A stretch of 64,000 nt of DNA from CAZMFZ01 sp964565665 (GCA_964565665.1 CAZMFZ010000002.1:1-64000), one strand, 5' to 3'; numbered from the stretch's first letter, positions 9,519-18,448 are shown. The notes: generated by a model not told the origin, from the letters alone. Numbers and translations: made by a program.

Positions 9519-10286
9519 CTATTCAAATTCTAAAAAAGTGGGGCAATGATCGGAATGCTTAGCTTCAGAAAGTATCATAGCTCTTTTTAACCTTGGTTTC
9601 ATAGCATCGGTAACCGATTGATAATCAATTCTCCAGCCCAAATTCCGCTCTCTTACTCCGGCAAATCTTTGGCTCCACCAAGTATATTGATGTGGTTCTT
9701 TGTTGAATTCCCTAAATGTATCTACAAAACCTGTAGTGAAAAGCTTTTCCATCCAAGCCCTTTCTTCTGGCAAAAAACCCGATGACTTAGCATTTGAAAC
9801 AGGGTTGTGAATATCAATCGGTTTGTGGCAAATATTGTAATCGCCTACAATTATCAGATGGGGGCTTTTTTCTGCTACTTTTTGGGCATAAATATAAAAA
9901 TCATCCAACCACAAATATTTAAACCCTTGCCTTTCATCGCCAGAAGTTCCGGAAGGCATATACACATTCATTATACTGAAATCTTCAAAATCTGCCCTAA
10001 TTACCCTTCCTTCACTGTCGTATTTGGGTATGCCGCAGCCCAAATCTAAATACTTGGGTATAAGTTTGGTAAAAATAGCCACTCCGCTATAGCCCTTCTT
10101 TTCAGCGGAATTCCAATACAAATGGTATCCAAGATTTTCAAAAACTGATTTGTCGATTTGGTCGATGCTAGCTTTGGTCTCTTGTACACAAAACACATCT
10201 GGGTTTGCCCCTTTCAACCACTCTACAAGCCCTTTTGATATCGCAGAGCGAATTCCATTTACATTGTATGAAATAATCTTGGGCAT
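9519..10286 (-). CDS. xth: Exodeoxyribonuclease III / AP endonuclease
   Basis: Cytoplasmic DNA-repair nuclease of the exonuclease-endonuclease-phosphatase fold, 255 residues. It shows the full set of family motifs: ISYNVNGIRSA at the N-terminus, FCVQETKA (metal-binding Glu), YSGVAIF, IIVGDYNICHKPIDI (catalytic Asp and Asn) and a C-terminal SEAKHSDHCPTFLEF (catalytic Asp-His). It cleaves at abasic sites and degrades 3' ends of duplex DNA. It is the last gene of a tightly packed minus-strand operon, 5 bp after the small hypothetical gene. Confidence 0.95.
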   Translation of the reverse strand: MPKIISYNVNGIRSAISKGLVEWLKGANPDVFCVQETKASIDQIDKSVFENLGYHLYWNSAEKKGYSGVAIFTKLIPKYLDLGCGIPKYDSEGRVIRADFEDFSIMNVYMPSGTSGDERQGFKYLWLDDFYIYAQKVAEKSPHLIIVGDYNICHKPIDIHNPVSNAKSSGFLPEERAWMEKLFTTGFVDTFREFNKEPHQYTWWSQRFAGVRERNLGWRIDYQSVTDAMKPRLKRAMILSEAKHSDHCPTFLEFE

Positions 10287-10291
10287 AAATT

Positions 10292-10639
10292 CTATACAAT
10301 TATATCTTTAAAATATACGACTGCCTGTTCTTTTAGCAATTGTTCTTGGTCTCGCAAAGGCTGATACGGCACAGCTGCTACAGCTTTCCAATGTGGCCAA
10401 CCATCATTATCTTGGCTTTCCAACTCAAAATACCCAATTTGACTCAGCAATTTGCAAGTGGCAATGTGCATTAGGTCTTGTTTTTCTTCTTTGGAATATG
10501 GCCTTGGCCCTTGCCCCAATTCTTGAATGCCAATCAAGAACAAAACGCCATTCAAATCTGGTTTTCTACCCACAAGGGGAAATAGTTTTTGTCTCAACTC
10601 TTGCCAATTGTCTTCTATAGTAGCTCCTTCAAACACCAT
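10292..10639 (-). CDS. Hypothetical protein, 115 residues
   Basis: I do not recognise this protein with certainty. It is soluble, with no signal peptide or membrane segment. The sequence is rich in charged residues plus a few conserved-looking aromatics (DGWPHWKAV), and the central part (LNGVLFLIGIQELG) looks like a hydrophobic core. It sits between a secreted regulatory-domain protein (1-nt gap) and exonuclease III (5-nt gap), so it is surely co-transcribed. The tight packing argues that it is a real gene. Function unknown. Confidence 0.75.
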   Translation of the reverse strand: MVFEGATIEDNWQELRQKLFPLVGRKPDLNGVLFLIGIQELGQGPRPYSKEEKQDLMHIATCKLLSQIGYFELESQDNDGWPHWKAVAAVPYQPLRDQEQLLKEQAVVYFKDIIV

Positions 10640-10640
10640 T

Positions 10641-11270
10641 TTACTCTTCTGTTTTCTTTTTGTAGTCGCCTTTGCGAATAGATTTTACCAAATTGCCCCA
10701 AGCAAACGGATTAAATAGTTGAAACCCGCCCGAGCCAATAGGAGCACCCGGATACAGCATTTGGTTTCTAAGTGAGTACTTTTGATTTTCGCCACTGCTC
10801 ATGGTCGAATTAATAATCATGCGTTGAAGTAGCAACTGATCAGTTCCTGCATACATATTATTGTACATGGCTTTATCGGGCAATTGTAAAGCTAAAAATG
10901 CTTTTTTAAATAGCTCTTCGGTGGGATAAGGGAAAATTTCAATTATTGGATAAAATGCAGTATCTTCTTGCATTTCAATGATGAGTGTAATACTTTGCTT
11001 GTCTGATTTCGGCACGCCTAAGCGTCTTTTTTTAAAGCCAATAGCCGATATTTCTAAGGTATCGCCTACTAAAGTTGGAAGGGAGAAAAATCCTGCATCG
11101 TTTGTAATAGTGCCTCTTCCAGCTTTGGGAATAGCTATAAATACGCCTGGAATACCATATAAACTATCTCCACCTACTACTAAACCCGAGAACTGCACTA
11201 TGTTTTTTGAGCTTTGAGCCATTACAAACTCAAACAGCAATAAAAAAGAAATGGTCAGTATTTTTTTCAT
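10641..11270 (-). CDS. Secreted protein with carboxypeptidase-regulatory-like domain
   Basis: Exported protein of about 209 residues. I chose the ATG at 11270 because it begins a clean signal peptide (MKKILTISFLLLFEFVMAQ); the frame also opens at 11288, overlapping the upstream gene. Residues ~25-105 form a CarboxypepD_reg-like beta-sandwich (FSGLVVGGDSLYGIPGVFI, then GTITNDAGFFSLPT and LEISAIGFKK), the fold found at the N-terminus of many Bacteroidota TonB receptors. The C-terminal half has no recognised domain. Likely cell-envelope protein of unknown role, second gene of the iscA-like operon. Confidence 0.8.
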   Translation of the reverse strand: MKKILTISFLLLFEFVMAQSSKNIVQFSGLVVGGDSLYGIPGVFIAIPKAGRGTITNDAGFFSLPTLVGDTLEISAIGFKKRRLGVPKSDKQSITLIIEMQEDTAFYPIIEIFPYPTEELFKKAFLALQLPDKAMYNNMYAGTDQLLLQRMIINSTMSSGENQKYSLRNQMLYPGAPIGSGGFQLFNPFAWGNLVKSIRKGDYKKKTEE

Positions 11271-11284
11271 GATTGCAAAGAAAC

Positions 11285-11578
11285 TCAATTCTTGTTTACA
11301 AAACTAAACCCTCTTTGGTTGTTGTTATCTATGAAATCTAATTTCATGCCAGCCAAATACAAAAAATGTTTTTTCTCAATTAATATTCTCAAATTATCCA
11401 CTTCGTACACTTGGTCGTTCTCATTCTGCTTGTCAAACCCTAAAAAAAACGAAGTACCACTACACCCACTGCCTTTTACACCTATTCGTAAACCCATATT
11501 TCCATCTATTCCCTTGTGAGTGAATATATTTTTTGCTTCTGCTAAAGCTAGTTTACTAATATCAAGAGGAAGGTTCAT
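11285..11578 (-). CDS. HesB/IscA-family protein lacking the C-terminal cysteines
   Basis: Protein of 97 residues with the A-type Fe-S carrier fold: MGLRIGVKGSGCSGTSFFLGFD around the first conserved cysteine (Cys39), then FLYLAGMKLDF. Family members normally end with a CGC-type motif that supplies the other two cluster ligands. Here the chain stops at GFSFVNKN, just before that position, and Cys39 is the only cysteine. Reading the following nucleotides in the other frames does not restore a CGC motif, so no simple frameshift explains it. First gene of the operon. It may be a degenerate or non-cluster-binding IscA relative. Confidence 0.85.
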   Translation of the reverse strand: MNLPLDISKLALAEAKNIFTHKGIDGNMGLRIGVKGSGCSGTSFFLGFDKQNENDQVYEVDNLRILIEKKHFLYLAGMKLDFIDNNNQRGFSFVNKN

Positions 11579-11862
11579 AGATTTTTAATTGCGACCCAAA
11601 TGTTGTGATTTTTGAAAATAAATGTGGTTGTCTTTTATTAATTATCCCACACATTACGCCTTAGATATTAATTTACATATCAATTGCCTAAAATAGCAAA
11701 AAAATAGTACTTTTACCGAATACCATAAAATTCAAGATTGATTTATAAAATTAAAATTGCAGCATCACAAAATGTACAATCAATTTTATAAATAGAAAAA
11801 TTTTGATTTTCGAACTAAACCTATAATATTTACCACTTTCCCAATCACGAAGTATTCATTAA

Positions 11863-12384
11863 ATGGATCAAATTTTTGAATTAGCAAAAATAATTCTTCC
11901 TGCCTCTTTAGTACTTTATGCTGTTTTTCTGGTTGTAAAATCATTTCTTAACAAAGAATATGATAATAAAGTACTGGAAGTGAAGCTTGAAAACACCAAA
12001 ATAATTCTTCCTGTTCGTTTGCAAGCTTATGAGCGAATATGCCTTTTGCTTGAGCGAATTTCTCTCAGTAACCTCATTATTAGAGTAAACGATTCCTCTT
12101 TCAACAGTTTGCAATTGCAACAAACTCTGTTAAGCGAAATTAGGAACGAATACAATCATAATTTGTCGCAACAAGTATATATGAGTGACCAATCTTGGGC
12201 TATGACAAGGCGAGCTTTAGAAGATATTGTGTCGCTTATTAACACAGCTGGAGAGCAAGTATCACCTGAAAGTAGGGGCATAGAACTAGCAAAGAAAATA
12301 TTTGAAAATCAGTTGACTAGCAATAAAGACTCTGTGAATCAGGCACTTAGCTATCTGAAAGCTGAAATCAGAACTGTTTTTTAA
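11863..12384 (+). CDS. Hypothetical membrane-anchored helical protein
   Basis: Protein of 173 residues with one N-terminal transmembrane helix (about residues 8-27, ILPASLVLYAVFLVVKSF) followed by a long, probably all-helical cytoplasmic part. Conserved-looking features are RLQAYERICLLLERIS and EIRNEYNHNLSQQVY with MSDQSWAMTR. I believe relatives occur across Bacteroidota as a domain of unknown function, but could not check. It starts a plus-strand pair with the TerC gene, 91 bp downstream. Function unknown; no enzyme motif seen. Confidence 0.75.
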   Translation: MDQIFELAKIILPASLVLYAVFLVVKSFLNKEYDNKVLEVKLENTKIILPVRLQAYERICLLLERISLSNLIIRVNDSSFNSLQLQQTLLSEIRNEYNHNLSQQVYMSDQSWAMTRRALEDIVSLINTAGEQVSPESRGIELAKKIFENQLTSNKDSVNQALSYLKAEIRTVF

Positions 12385-12475
12385 TCGAATTTCATGTAAG
12401 TTTAAACGATTATGTTGTGTGTAATATTTATACTCAATATATTTATAAAAAAATCAAAAGTATTTATCCTGCAAA

Positions 12476-13552
12476 ATGAGTAACGAAATTATATTCTTTT
12501 CTTCCTTTATTTTTTGTGTAGTAAGTGTGTTATTACTTGATTTGGGCGTATTTTCTAAAGAAAGTAAGCCTGTCACGTTCAAAATTGCCGCTATTTGGAG
12601 TGGCATTTGGATAGCTCTCGCACTTGGATTTTATGCTTTTTTAACTTATAATGGAAATATAGTTCATGGTATTTACGATTGGGAAAAGCTAAAAGAAGTA
12701 ACTGGAAAATATAATGAGCATCTTGATTTCAGTGGTATGAATTTCGAGCAGGCCATCAAAGCCTATCGTTCTAACCAAGCATTAGAATTTATTACGGGTT
12801 ATTTGGTAGAATATGCCTTGTCGGTAGACAATATTTTTGTGATGATGCTCATTTTCGCAAGCTTTGGAGTGAGAGAGAAATTCTACAAAAAAGTATTATT
12901 TTGGGGGATATTAGGAGCAATTGTTATGCGATTCAGCTTTATTTTTTCGGGATCGGCACTTATTTCTCGTTTTGAATGGATTCTTTACATCTTTGGGCTT
13001 CTACTATTATATACAGGTGGCAAAATGTTTCTGTCGAAAGATGAAGAAGAAAAAATTGACCCAGATAAACATCCTATAGTACGATTCAGCACCAAGTATT
13101 TTCCTGTTTTCCCAAAATATGTAAAAGATTTCTTTTTCATAGTTCGCAACGGCAAAACAATGATTACCCCTCTTTTTGTAGTACTCCTGATTGTAGAATT
13201 TACCGACTTAATATTTGCTGTCGATTCTGTACCTGCTGTATTTGCTGTTACCAAAGACCCTTATATAGTGTTTTTCTCAAACATTTTTGCTATTTTAGGC
13301 TTGAGGTCGATGTTCTTTTTCTTGGCAAATGTATTGCCTATGTTTCATTATTTGAAAACGGGTCTGGCATTCCTACTTATATTTATCGGAGCTAAAATGC
13401 TTGCCAAAGATTATTTGCATGAGATTGGATTTTCTACCGCACATTCCCTGTATGTAATAGTTGCTATTCTTGGCTCTAGCATTATTTTCTCACTGGTTTT
13501 CCCACCAAAAGACCATTCTGAAATAGAAGAGGAGGAAGGCGTAGAGGCCTAA
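12476..13552 (+). CDS. TerC-family integral membrane protein
   Basis: Polytopic inner-membrane protein of 358 residues in the TerC/Alx family, whose studied members export manganese or load metal onto exported proteins. Family signatures are YLVEYALSVDNIFVMML (about residues 104-120) and FTDLIFAVDSVPAVFAVT, each placing acidic residues inside a membrane helix as likely metal ligands. About nine helices are visible. The C-terminus is short and acidic (EIEEEEGVEA). The 5' leader is only about 90 bp and I saw no yybP-ykoY manganese riboswitch. The exact substrate is inferred from the family only. Confidence 0.9.
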   Translation: MSNEIIFFSSFIFCVVSVLLLDLGVFSKESKPVTFKIAAIWSGIWIALALGFYAFLTYNGNIVHGIYDWEKLKEVTGKYNEHLDFSGMNFEQAIKAYRSNQALEFITGYLVEYALSVDNIFVMMLIFASFGVREKFYKKVLFWGILGAIVMRFSFIFSGSALISRFEWILYIFGLLLLYTGGKMFLSKDEEEKIDPDKHPIVRFSTKYFPVFPKYVKDFFFIVRNGKTMITPLFVVLLIVEFTDLIFAVDSVPAVFAVTKDPYIVFFSNIFAILGLRSMFFFLANVLPMFHYLKTGLAFLLIFIGAKMLAKDYLHEIGFSTAHSLYVIVAILGSSIIFSLVFPPKDHSEIEEEEGVEA

Positions 13553-13663
13553 TTGGTATGTATTTCCTGATTATAATTTTTTAATATCTAGGTTTGAGAT
13601 TGCAAACCGTACTGAAGCAATATTAAAGTTAAGTATTGTTTGCTACGTCAATCTATTTCCACT

Positions 13664-14944
13664 TCAAATTGCCGCCTTTAATGTAATCTTTGTGATTTCA
13701 GGCCAAATGCCAACTCTGCCTGCAAAACCAATGAAACCAAAGCCCCTATTCACGTACAAATATTGGCTTCCTTCTTGGTACAAATCGGCCCAACGTGGAT
13801 ACTTGTATTTTACCGGACTCCATTTGAACCAACCAGGAATCTCAATTCCAAATTGCATTCCGTGTGTGTGTCCTGAAAGTGTAAGGTGAATTTTATCTCT
13901 AAAGGGCAATACCCTGGCATCCCAGTGCGAAGGGTCGTGGCTCATAAGTATTTTAAAAATGTCCTTAGATAACCCTTCGTTGGCTTTTTCTAGATCACCA
14001 TATTGAGGGAAAGGAGGCAGTCCCCAATTTTCTACACCCAGCAAAGCAATTTGCTCTTCATTACGTGTAAATATCAAGTTTTCATTCATCAGCAACTTAA
14101 AACCCATTTTGCCATGTTGCTCCTGTAGTGCTTTGAAATTGGCCTCTTTTGCCGCTTCGGTGGGCCAAGGCACGTATTCGCCATAGTCGTGATTTCCTAC
14201 AGTAGAGTATTTCCCCAGTGGAGCTTCTATTTTCTTGAATGTAGATACCCAAGGATCGAATTCGACTGCTACGTTGTTTATCAAGTCGCCTGTAAACAGC
14301 ACAATATCAGATTTTTGTTCGTTAATCAATGTCACTCCTCGCTCTACATCTTCTTTGCTATCGAAACTTCCTGAGTGAATATCTGATATTTGGGTAATTG
14401 TAAATCCATCAAACTGCACAGGCAAGTCTTTGAAAAATAAAGTGACTTCGTGTATTTTGAAATTGTATTTCCCTTTCGTAACTCCATATAGCACTGATAA
14501 AAAAGGAATCGAGGCAATAGCCAAACCAACTTGACTTATTACTTTTCTGCGACTTTCAAAATATACCGATTCACCTTTGGCTTCCCAGCCCATTTTATCA
14601 AAAGTGAATATTGAAATGGCGTGCCAAAGCCTGAAAACATCTTCAAATAATAAAAAAATGCAGAATACAAGTTTGGGAAGCCATATCAACGCCATTAAAA
14701 TACTTAGCCACTTAAATGAACTGCCTCTTGGGCCCGTCATGCGGTTGAAAGAAAATAGAGTATAGAAAAATACGAGTAAAAAGGCTAAGCTCATTCCCCA
14801 ATACAAGTAAATGATGAGTTTGCGGGTTTTTTCTGCTTCGAAACTTGAGGCAAAAGCCTTGATTCCCGATAAAGCATATATATCTATGAGGAATAAAATG
14901 AGCAGGAATATGCCCAAGCGAATTAATAATGTGGTGAAAGACAT
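13664..14944 (-). CDS. Membrane-anchored metallophosphoesterase, calcineurin-like
   Basis: Protein of 426 residues with about four transmembrane helices in the first ~150 residues, then a dinuclear-metal phosphoesterase domain. The metal and catalytic motifs are in order: ISDIHSG, GDLINN, GNHDYG, LMSHDPSHW and LSGHTHGMQFG. It resembles the YkuE/YaeI branch, whose members act on membrane-associated phosphoesters such as lipid A or UDP-linked lipids; the substrate here is unknown. It converges with the TerC gene, about 110 bp away. Confidence 0.88.
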   Translation of the reverse strand: MSFTTLLIRLGIFLLILFLIDIYALSGIKAFASSFEAEKTRKLIIYLYWGMSLAFLLVFFYTLFSFNRMTGPRGSSFKWLSILMALIWLPKLVFCIFLLFEDVFRLWHAISIFTFDKMGWEAKGESVYFESRRKVISQVGLAIASIPFLSVLYGVTKGKYNFKIHEVTLFFKDLPVQFDGFTITQISDIHSGSFDSKEDVERGVTLINEQKSDIVLFTGDLINNVAVEFDPWVSTFKKIEAPLGKYSTVGNHDYGEYVPWPTEAAKEANFKALQEQHGKMGFKLLMNENLIFTRNEEQIALLGVENWGLPPFPQYGDLEKANEGLSKDIFKILMSHDPSHWDARVLPFRDKIHLTLSGHTHGMQFGIEIPGWFKWSPVKYKYPRWADLYQEGSQYLYVNRGFGFIGFAGRVGIWPEITKITLKAAI

Positions 14945-15246
14945 GAATTGGAGCTATTGATACAATGCTAAAAGTTCAAAAGGCAGATAGTAGTTCAAAA
15001 ATAGGAGAAAAATATGATAGGTAGAGATTGAGGTAAATAGTAATTAAATTTTTAAATCAGGAAAAAGTTTTAGAAAAGCCATCTGAAATTCCTTTCTCTA
15101 CTAAATTAGTATCAGTAAAATATGTAAAAATAAAAGCCCTGATTCCAGTTTCAAATTTGATAGCTATCAAATTGGAGTTGGAATAAGGGCTTTGGGTGTG
15201 AAACAATTTGTCTTTCTGCGGCTGAATTTCACAGCAAGAAGATAAA
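14945..15246. other. Intergenic region with a long terminator hairpin
   Basis: About 300 bp without a gene. Its main feature is the long hairpin at 15132-15193, listed separately. The rest is AT-rich and holds the upstream region of the phosphoesterase gene. Confidence 0.5.
15132..15193 (-). terminator. Long rho-independent terminator after the small lipoprotein gene
   Basis: An imperfect stem of nearly 30 bp with complementary ends (AAAGCCCT with AAGGGCTTT) and a tight centre at TAGCTA. On the minus strand it is followed by a T-rich tract, so it closes the gene ending at 15247. Confidence 0.75.
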
Positions 15247-15474
15247 CTATTTGATCACGTAAGTGTACTTGTTGGCATCAATGGTGTATTTTGTTCCTTC
15301 TACTGATTGAAACGACAACACGGTATTGTTGTTGGTATCTTTTTTCATTTCAATTTTGCCATCAACCCATATCTTTTTCGTTTTTTCACCGTCTGAAAGA
15401 ATTAATGATTTGCTGCAAGAAGCCAAAATAGTAATTGCCAAGGCACTAGCCAATAATAAAGATTTGTTTTTCAT
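15247..15474 (-). CDS. Small lipoprotein
   Basis: Protein of 75 residues with a clear lipoprotein signal peptide and lipobox LASC (predicted lipidated Cys20). The mature ~55 residues are polar, with beta-strand-like stretches (KKIWVDGKIEMKKD, VLSFQSVEGTKYTI). No family was recognised. It is monocistronic, with a -7 box upstream and a long terminator downstream, arguing that it is a real gene. It probably sits in the inner or outer membrane. Confidence 0.8.
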   Translation of the reverse strand: MKNKSLLLASALAITILASCSKSLILSDGEKTKKIWVDGKIEMKKDTNNNTVLSFQSVEGTKYTIDANKYTYVIK

Positions 15475-15781
15475 TTTTATAAGTGTTTAAATGTTAAATT
15501 AATATACGTATATATTTACGCAAAGTTAACAATTTATTAACATTAACTTAACATTGTAACCTGTTTTGTCTCAATTAATTTAGAATAATACAATGTGTTA
15601 TTCTAAATATTTCTATTTTATTGTACAAACCTCATGAGAGAAAAGTACACAATTAATCAATTCCATATGCAGTTTAATTTGCTGATTATAAGCCATATAC
15701 ATATTTATTTTAGACATTTATAGCCATTGTAAAAAGGTTTTAAAATCATAAAATCAATTCATATGCGGTCAAATACGGTTA
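15475..15781. other. AT-rich intergenic region with GTTAAC-like repeats
   Basis: About 300 bp, very AT-rich. Around 15523-15555 several TTAAC/GTTAA half-sites follow one another. It holds the promoter of the small lipoprotein gene. No gene was seen. Confidence 0.4.
15521..15528 (-). promoter_or_regulatory. Putative -7 box of the small lipoprotein gene
   Basis: The minus strand reads TAACTTTG, a perfect TAnnTTTG match, 46 nt before the start codon. No TTG is found at the -33 distance. Closely spaced TTAAC half-sites just upstream could bind a regulator. Confidence 0.45.
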
Positions 15782-16597
15782 TCAAATAATTTTTAAATTG
15801 GTTAACATTCTCTTAATATTGGAAAGTGTGGTAAAATCATTTTCCATACTACTATTCCATTCTACAGTATTTAGCCATTCATTCACCAATTGAATTTTCA
15901 AATTGAATTTATCAGCAATTAATTGCGGCAAATTTGGGAGTTTGATGAAGTTTGAATTAACATTACAAATAATGGATTTTATTTTTTCTGTTTCTGCCTT
16001 GTTAATTTCTAAAAATTTATTTTTTGCTACCAGTACAAAACATGGCCAAGGCGTTGGTATTTCGCCAATTCGCCTGAAAACGCCCGATTCCACATAGCTA
16101 GAGGTCATAAATTTTTCCCAAAGAAATACATCAGCATCATTGTTTGCCAAAGCTTTGGTAGCCCCTTCTATATTTTGTACAATTACAAACTGGTTATCAT
16201 CAATTTTTTGAGTGTTTTGAGCTGCATTTAAAAGTGCCATCAAATGAGAGCCAGACCCCATTCTGCTAATGGCATAGCGTTTAGAAAAAATTTCTGGTGA
16301 ATGTTTTATTTGGGAATATGCAGCTACATGAATGCCCCATAAAAGCGGACTTTTTACAAAAAATCCAAGTATAGTGTTTTCTGCTCCATTTTCAATATCA
16401 ACAATAGCCCCTTCTGTAAGCATAATTGCCATATCTATCTCGTTGTTTTTAAGGCTATTTGCCATTGCCCCAGTACCTCCGGGAAAATCAACCCATTGTA
16501 AATCTATACCTTCATTATGAAATAAATTTGTATCAATAGCATAATGCCAAGGCATATTGAAATGCTCGGGTACGCCCCCTATTCTGATTTTAGTCAA
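15782..16597 (-). CDS. Cytosolic periplasmic-binding-fold protein (Ca3427/NMT1-like)
   Basis: Protein of 271 residues with the type 2 periplasmic-binding fold: KIRIGGVPEHFNMPWHYAID at the start, IDLQWVDFPGGTGAM, then GSGSHLMALLNA in the second lobe. It lacks a signal peptide, and no ABC permease or ATPase gene is adjacent. It resembles the Ca3427-like family, relatives of thiamine-pyrimidine (THI5/NMT1) and sulfonate-binding proteins. The likely start codon is TTG, which begins just before the first beta strand. It may bind a small metabolite in the cytosol; ligand unknown. Confidence 0.75.
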   Translation of the reverse strand: MTKIRIGGVPEHFNMPWHYAIDTNLFHNEGIDLQWVDFPGGTGAMANSLKNNEIDMAIMLTEGAIVDIENGAENTILGFFVKSPLLWGIHVAAYSQIKHSPEIFSKRYAISRMGSGSHLMALLNAAQNTQKIDDNQFVIVQNIEGATKALANNDADVFLWEKFMTSSYVESGVFRRIGEIPTPWPCFVLVAKNKFLEINKAETEKIKSIICNVNSNFIKLPNLPQLIADKFNLKIQLVNEWLNTVEWNSSMENDFTTLSNIKRMLTNLKII

Positions 16598-16733
16598 TTT
16601 CTAATTTATAAATTTAAGATTAAATTTTTACAGCTTACAAAAGTAAAATTTCCAATTCAAAGTTAAATTTGGCTGATAAGAAACCCTTCCCTACTTTTGC
16701 CACCAATATTTATTAAAATTACAAATTAAATTT

Positions 16734-18359
16734 ATGAGCTTTCAGGAAAATTTGCAGTCTATTTTTGTAGATGAGACTGCTATCCCAAGTGAGTATCAAC
16801 TTGCAAGTGAAGTGAACCAAAAGCAATATTTGCATAATGGGGAGTTGAAAACTTGGTCAGCAGATGTACACACAGTTCTTTCTCCTATATGTGTGAAAAC
16901 ATCGGCAGGATTGAAAAGAAAAGTAATTGGCAGCTACCCACTTTGCACCGAAAAGGAGGCTACAGAAGCATTGAATGCCGCTGTTACTGCCTATAATAAC
17001 GGTCGAGGAGAATGGCCGGCAATGTCGGTAAGCGAGCGAATCGCTTGTTTAGAGAAATTCACCTACAAAATGATAGAACGCAAAAAGGAGGTAGTAAGCC
17101 TTTTGATGTGGGAAATTGGTAAGTCAGTTGGCGATTCTACTAAAGAGTTTGATAGAACGGTAGAATACATTCAGGCTACTATCGATGCTTTAAAAGATTT
17201 GGATAGAAGCTCGTCAAGATTTGAAATTACACAAGGTATAATCGGACAAATTCGCAGGGCTCCGCTAGGCGTTGTGCTTTGTATGGGGCCATTTAACTAT
17301 CCTTTAAATGAGACTTTTACTACCCTAATTCCAGCTTTGGTAATGGGCAACACCATTCTTTTCAAACCTCCGAAACATGGCACATTATTGTTTGAGCCAC
17401 TTTTGGAAGCTTTCCGAGATTCGTTTCCTAAAGGCGTGGTTAATACCATTTATGGTAGAGGCAATACCATTATACCCTCACTCATGCAATCGGGCAAAAT
17501 TGATGTATTGACTTTGATAGGCTCAAGCAGAGTAGCCGATTCGTTGAAGAAAATGCATCCAAAATCAAATCGATTGAGGGCTGTATTGGGCTTAGATGCT
17601 AAGAATGCAGCCATAGTTACCTCTACTGCCGATATAGAAATAACAGTGAAAGAGGCGGTGTTAGGTTCGCTTTCATTTAACGGACAGCGTTGCACAGCTT
17701 TGAAAATATTCTTTGTACATAAATCTGTTGTAGATTTATTTACAAAGAGGCTTTCTGAAGAAATCGCAAAACTCAAATTTGGTATGCCTTGGGTAAAAGA
17801 TGTGGCTTTAACACCACTTCCCGAACCTAACAAACCTGCCTATTTGAAAGAATGCATTGATGATGCTATAGCCAATGGAGCCAAGGTAATGAATGAAAAT
17901 GGCGGAACTACACTGGAATCGTTTGTGTATCCTGCGGTTTTATACCCCGTTACCAGCCAAATGAAAATTTACAGAGAAGAACAATTTGGTCCTGTAATAC
18001 CAATTGTGCCTTTCAATGATTTGGAAGAGCCGATTCAATATTTGATCAATGCCGACCATGGGCAGCAAGTGAGCATTTTCTCGAGCAATGCCGATGAAAT
18101 CGCTAGTTTGGTTGACCCTTTGGTGAATCAAGTATCGAGAGTAAATATTAATGTGCAATGCCAACGTGGCCCCGATACATTTCCTTTTACTGGTAGAAAA
18201 GACTCGGCCGAAGGTACCTTATCTGTAACAGCCGCATTAAGAGCATTTTCTATACGTAGCATGATTGCTACGAAAATGACAGATGCGAATAAAAAACTGT
18301 TGAACGATGTGGTAAGTAGCCAAAAGTCGAATTTTATATCAACAAAATATATATTCTAA
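16734..18359 (+). CDS. gapN: NADP-dependent glyceraldehyde-3-phosphate dehydrogenase-like aldehyde dehydrogenase
   Basis: Aldehyde dehydrogenase family protein of 541 residues, most like the non-phosphorylating GapN group that oxidises glyceraldehyde 3-phosphate to 3-phosphoglycerate with NADP. Visible features are PFNYPLNETF (catalytic Asn), the catalytic thiol in NGQRCTALK (Cys320) and EEQFGPVIP. The position of the general-base glutamate, exactly 34 residues before the cysteine as in GapN (Glu250/Cys284), is Gly286 in GLDAKNAAIV, where most relatives read ELGGKDAAIV. The N-terminus is ~60 residues longer than classical GapN. Activity is therefore uncertain; the family is not. Confidence 0.85.
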   Translation: MSFQENLQSIFVDETAIPSEYQLASEVNQKQYLHNGELKTWSADVHTVLSPICVKTSAGLKRKVIGSYPLCTEKEATEALNAAVTAYNNGRGEWPAMSVSERIACLEKFTYKMIERKKEVVSLLMWEIGKSVGDSTKEFDRTVEYIQATIDALKDLDRSSSRFEITQGIIGQIRRAPLGVVLCMGPFNYPLNETFTTLIPALVMGNTILFKPPKHGTLLFEPLLEAFRDSFPKGVVNTIYGRGNTIIPSLMQSGKIDVLTLIGSSRVADSLKKMHPKSNRLRAVLGLDAKNAAIVTSTADIEITVKEAVLGSLSFNGQRCTALKIFFVHKSVVDLFTKRLSEEIAKLKFGMPWVKDVALTPLPEPNKPAYLKECIDDAIANGAKVMNENGGTTLESFVYPAVLYPVTSQMKIYREEQFGPVIPIVPFNDLEEPIQYLINADHGQQVSIFSSNADEIASLVDPLVNQVSRVNINVQCQRGPDTFPFTGRKDSAEGTLSVTAALRAFSIRSMIATKMTDANKKLLNDVVSSQKSNFISTKYIF

Positions 18360-18376
18360 ATTTGAGATAAATAAAA

Positions 18377-18409
18377 TAGGCTAGAATTCATCATTAGAAT
18401 TCTAGCCTA
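18377..18409. terminator. Bidirectional terminator-like hairpin
   Basis: Perfect 13-bp stem (18377-18389 with 18397-18409) and a 7-nt loop between convergent genes. T-runs are weak, but position and symmetry fit a shared terminator for gapN and the ilv operon. Confidence 0.75.
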
Positions 18410-18448
18410 TAAATCAACTTTCAACCCGCTCGGAATTATATAAATTTG

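Noticed and set aside
12385..12475. Manganese riboswitch before the TerC gene
   Set aside because: The leader is short and AT-rich, with no recognisable yybP-ykoY core.
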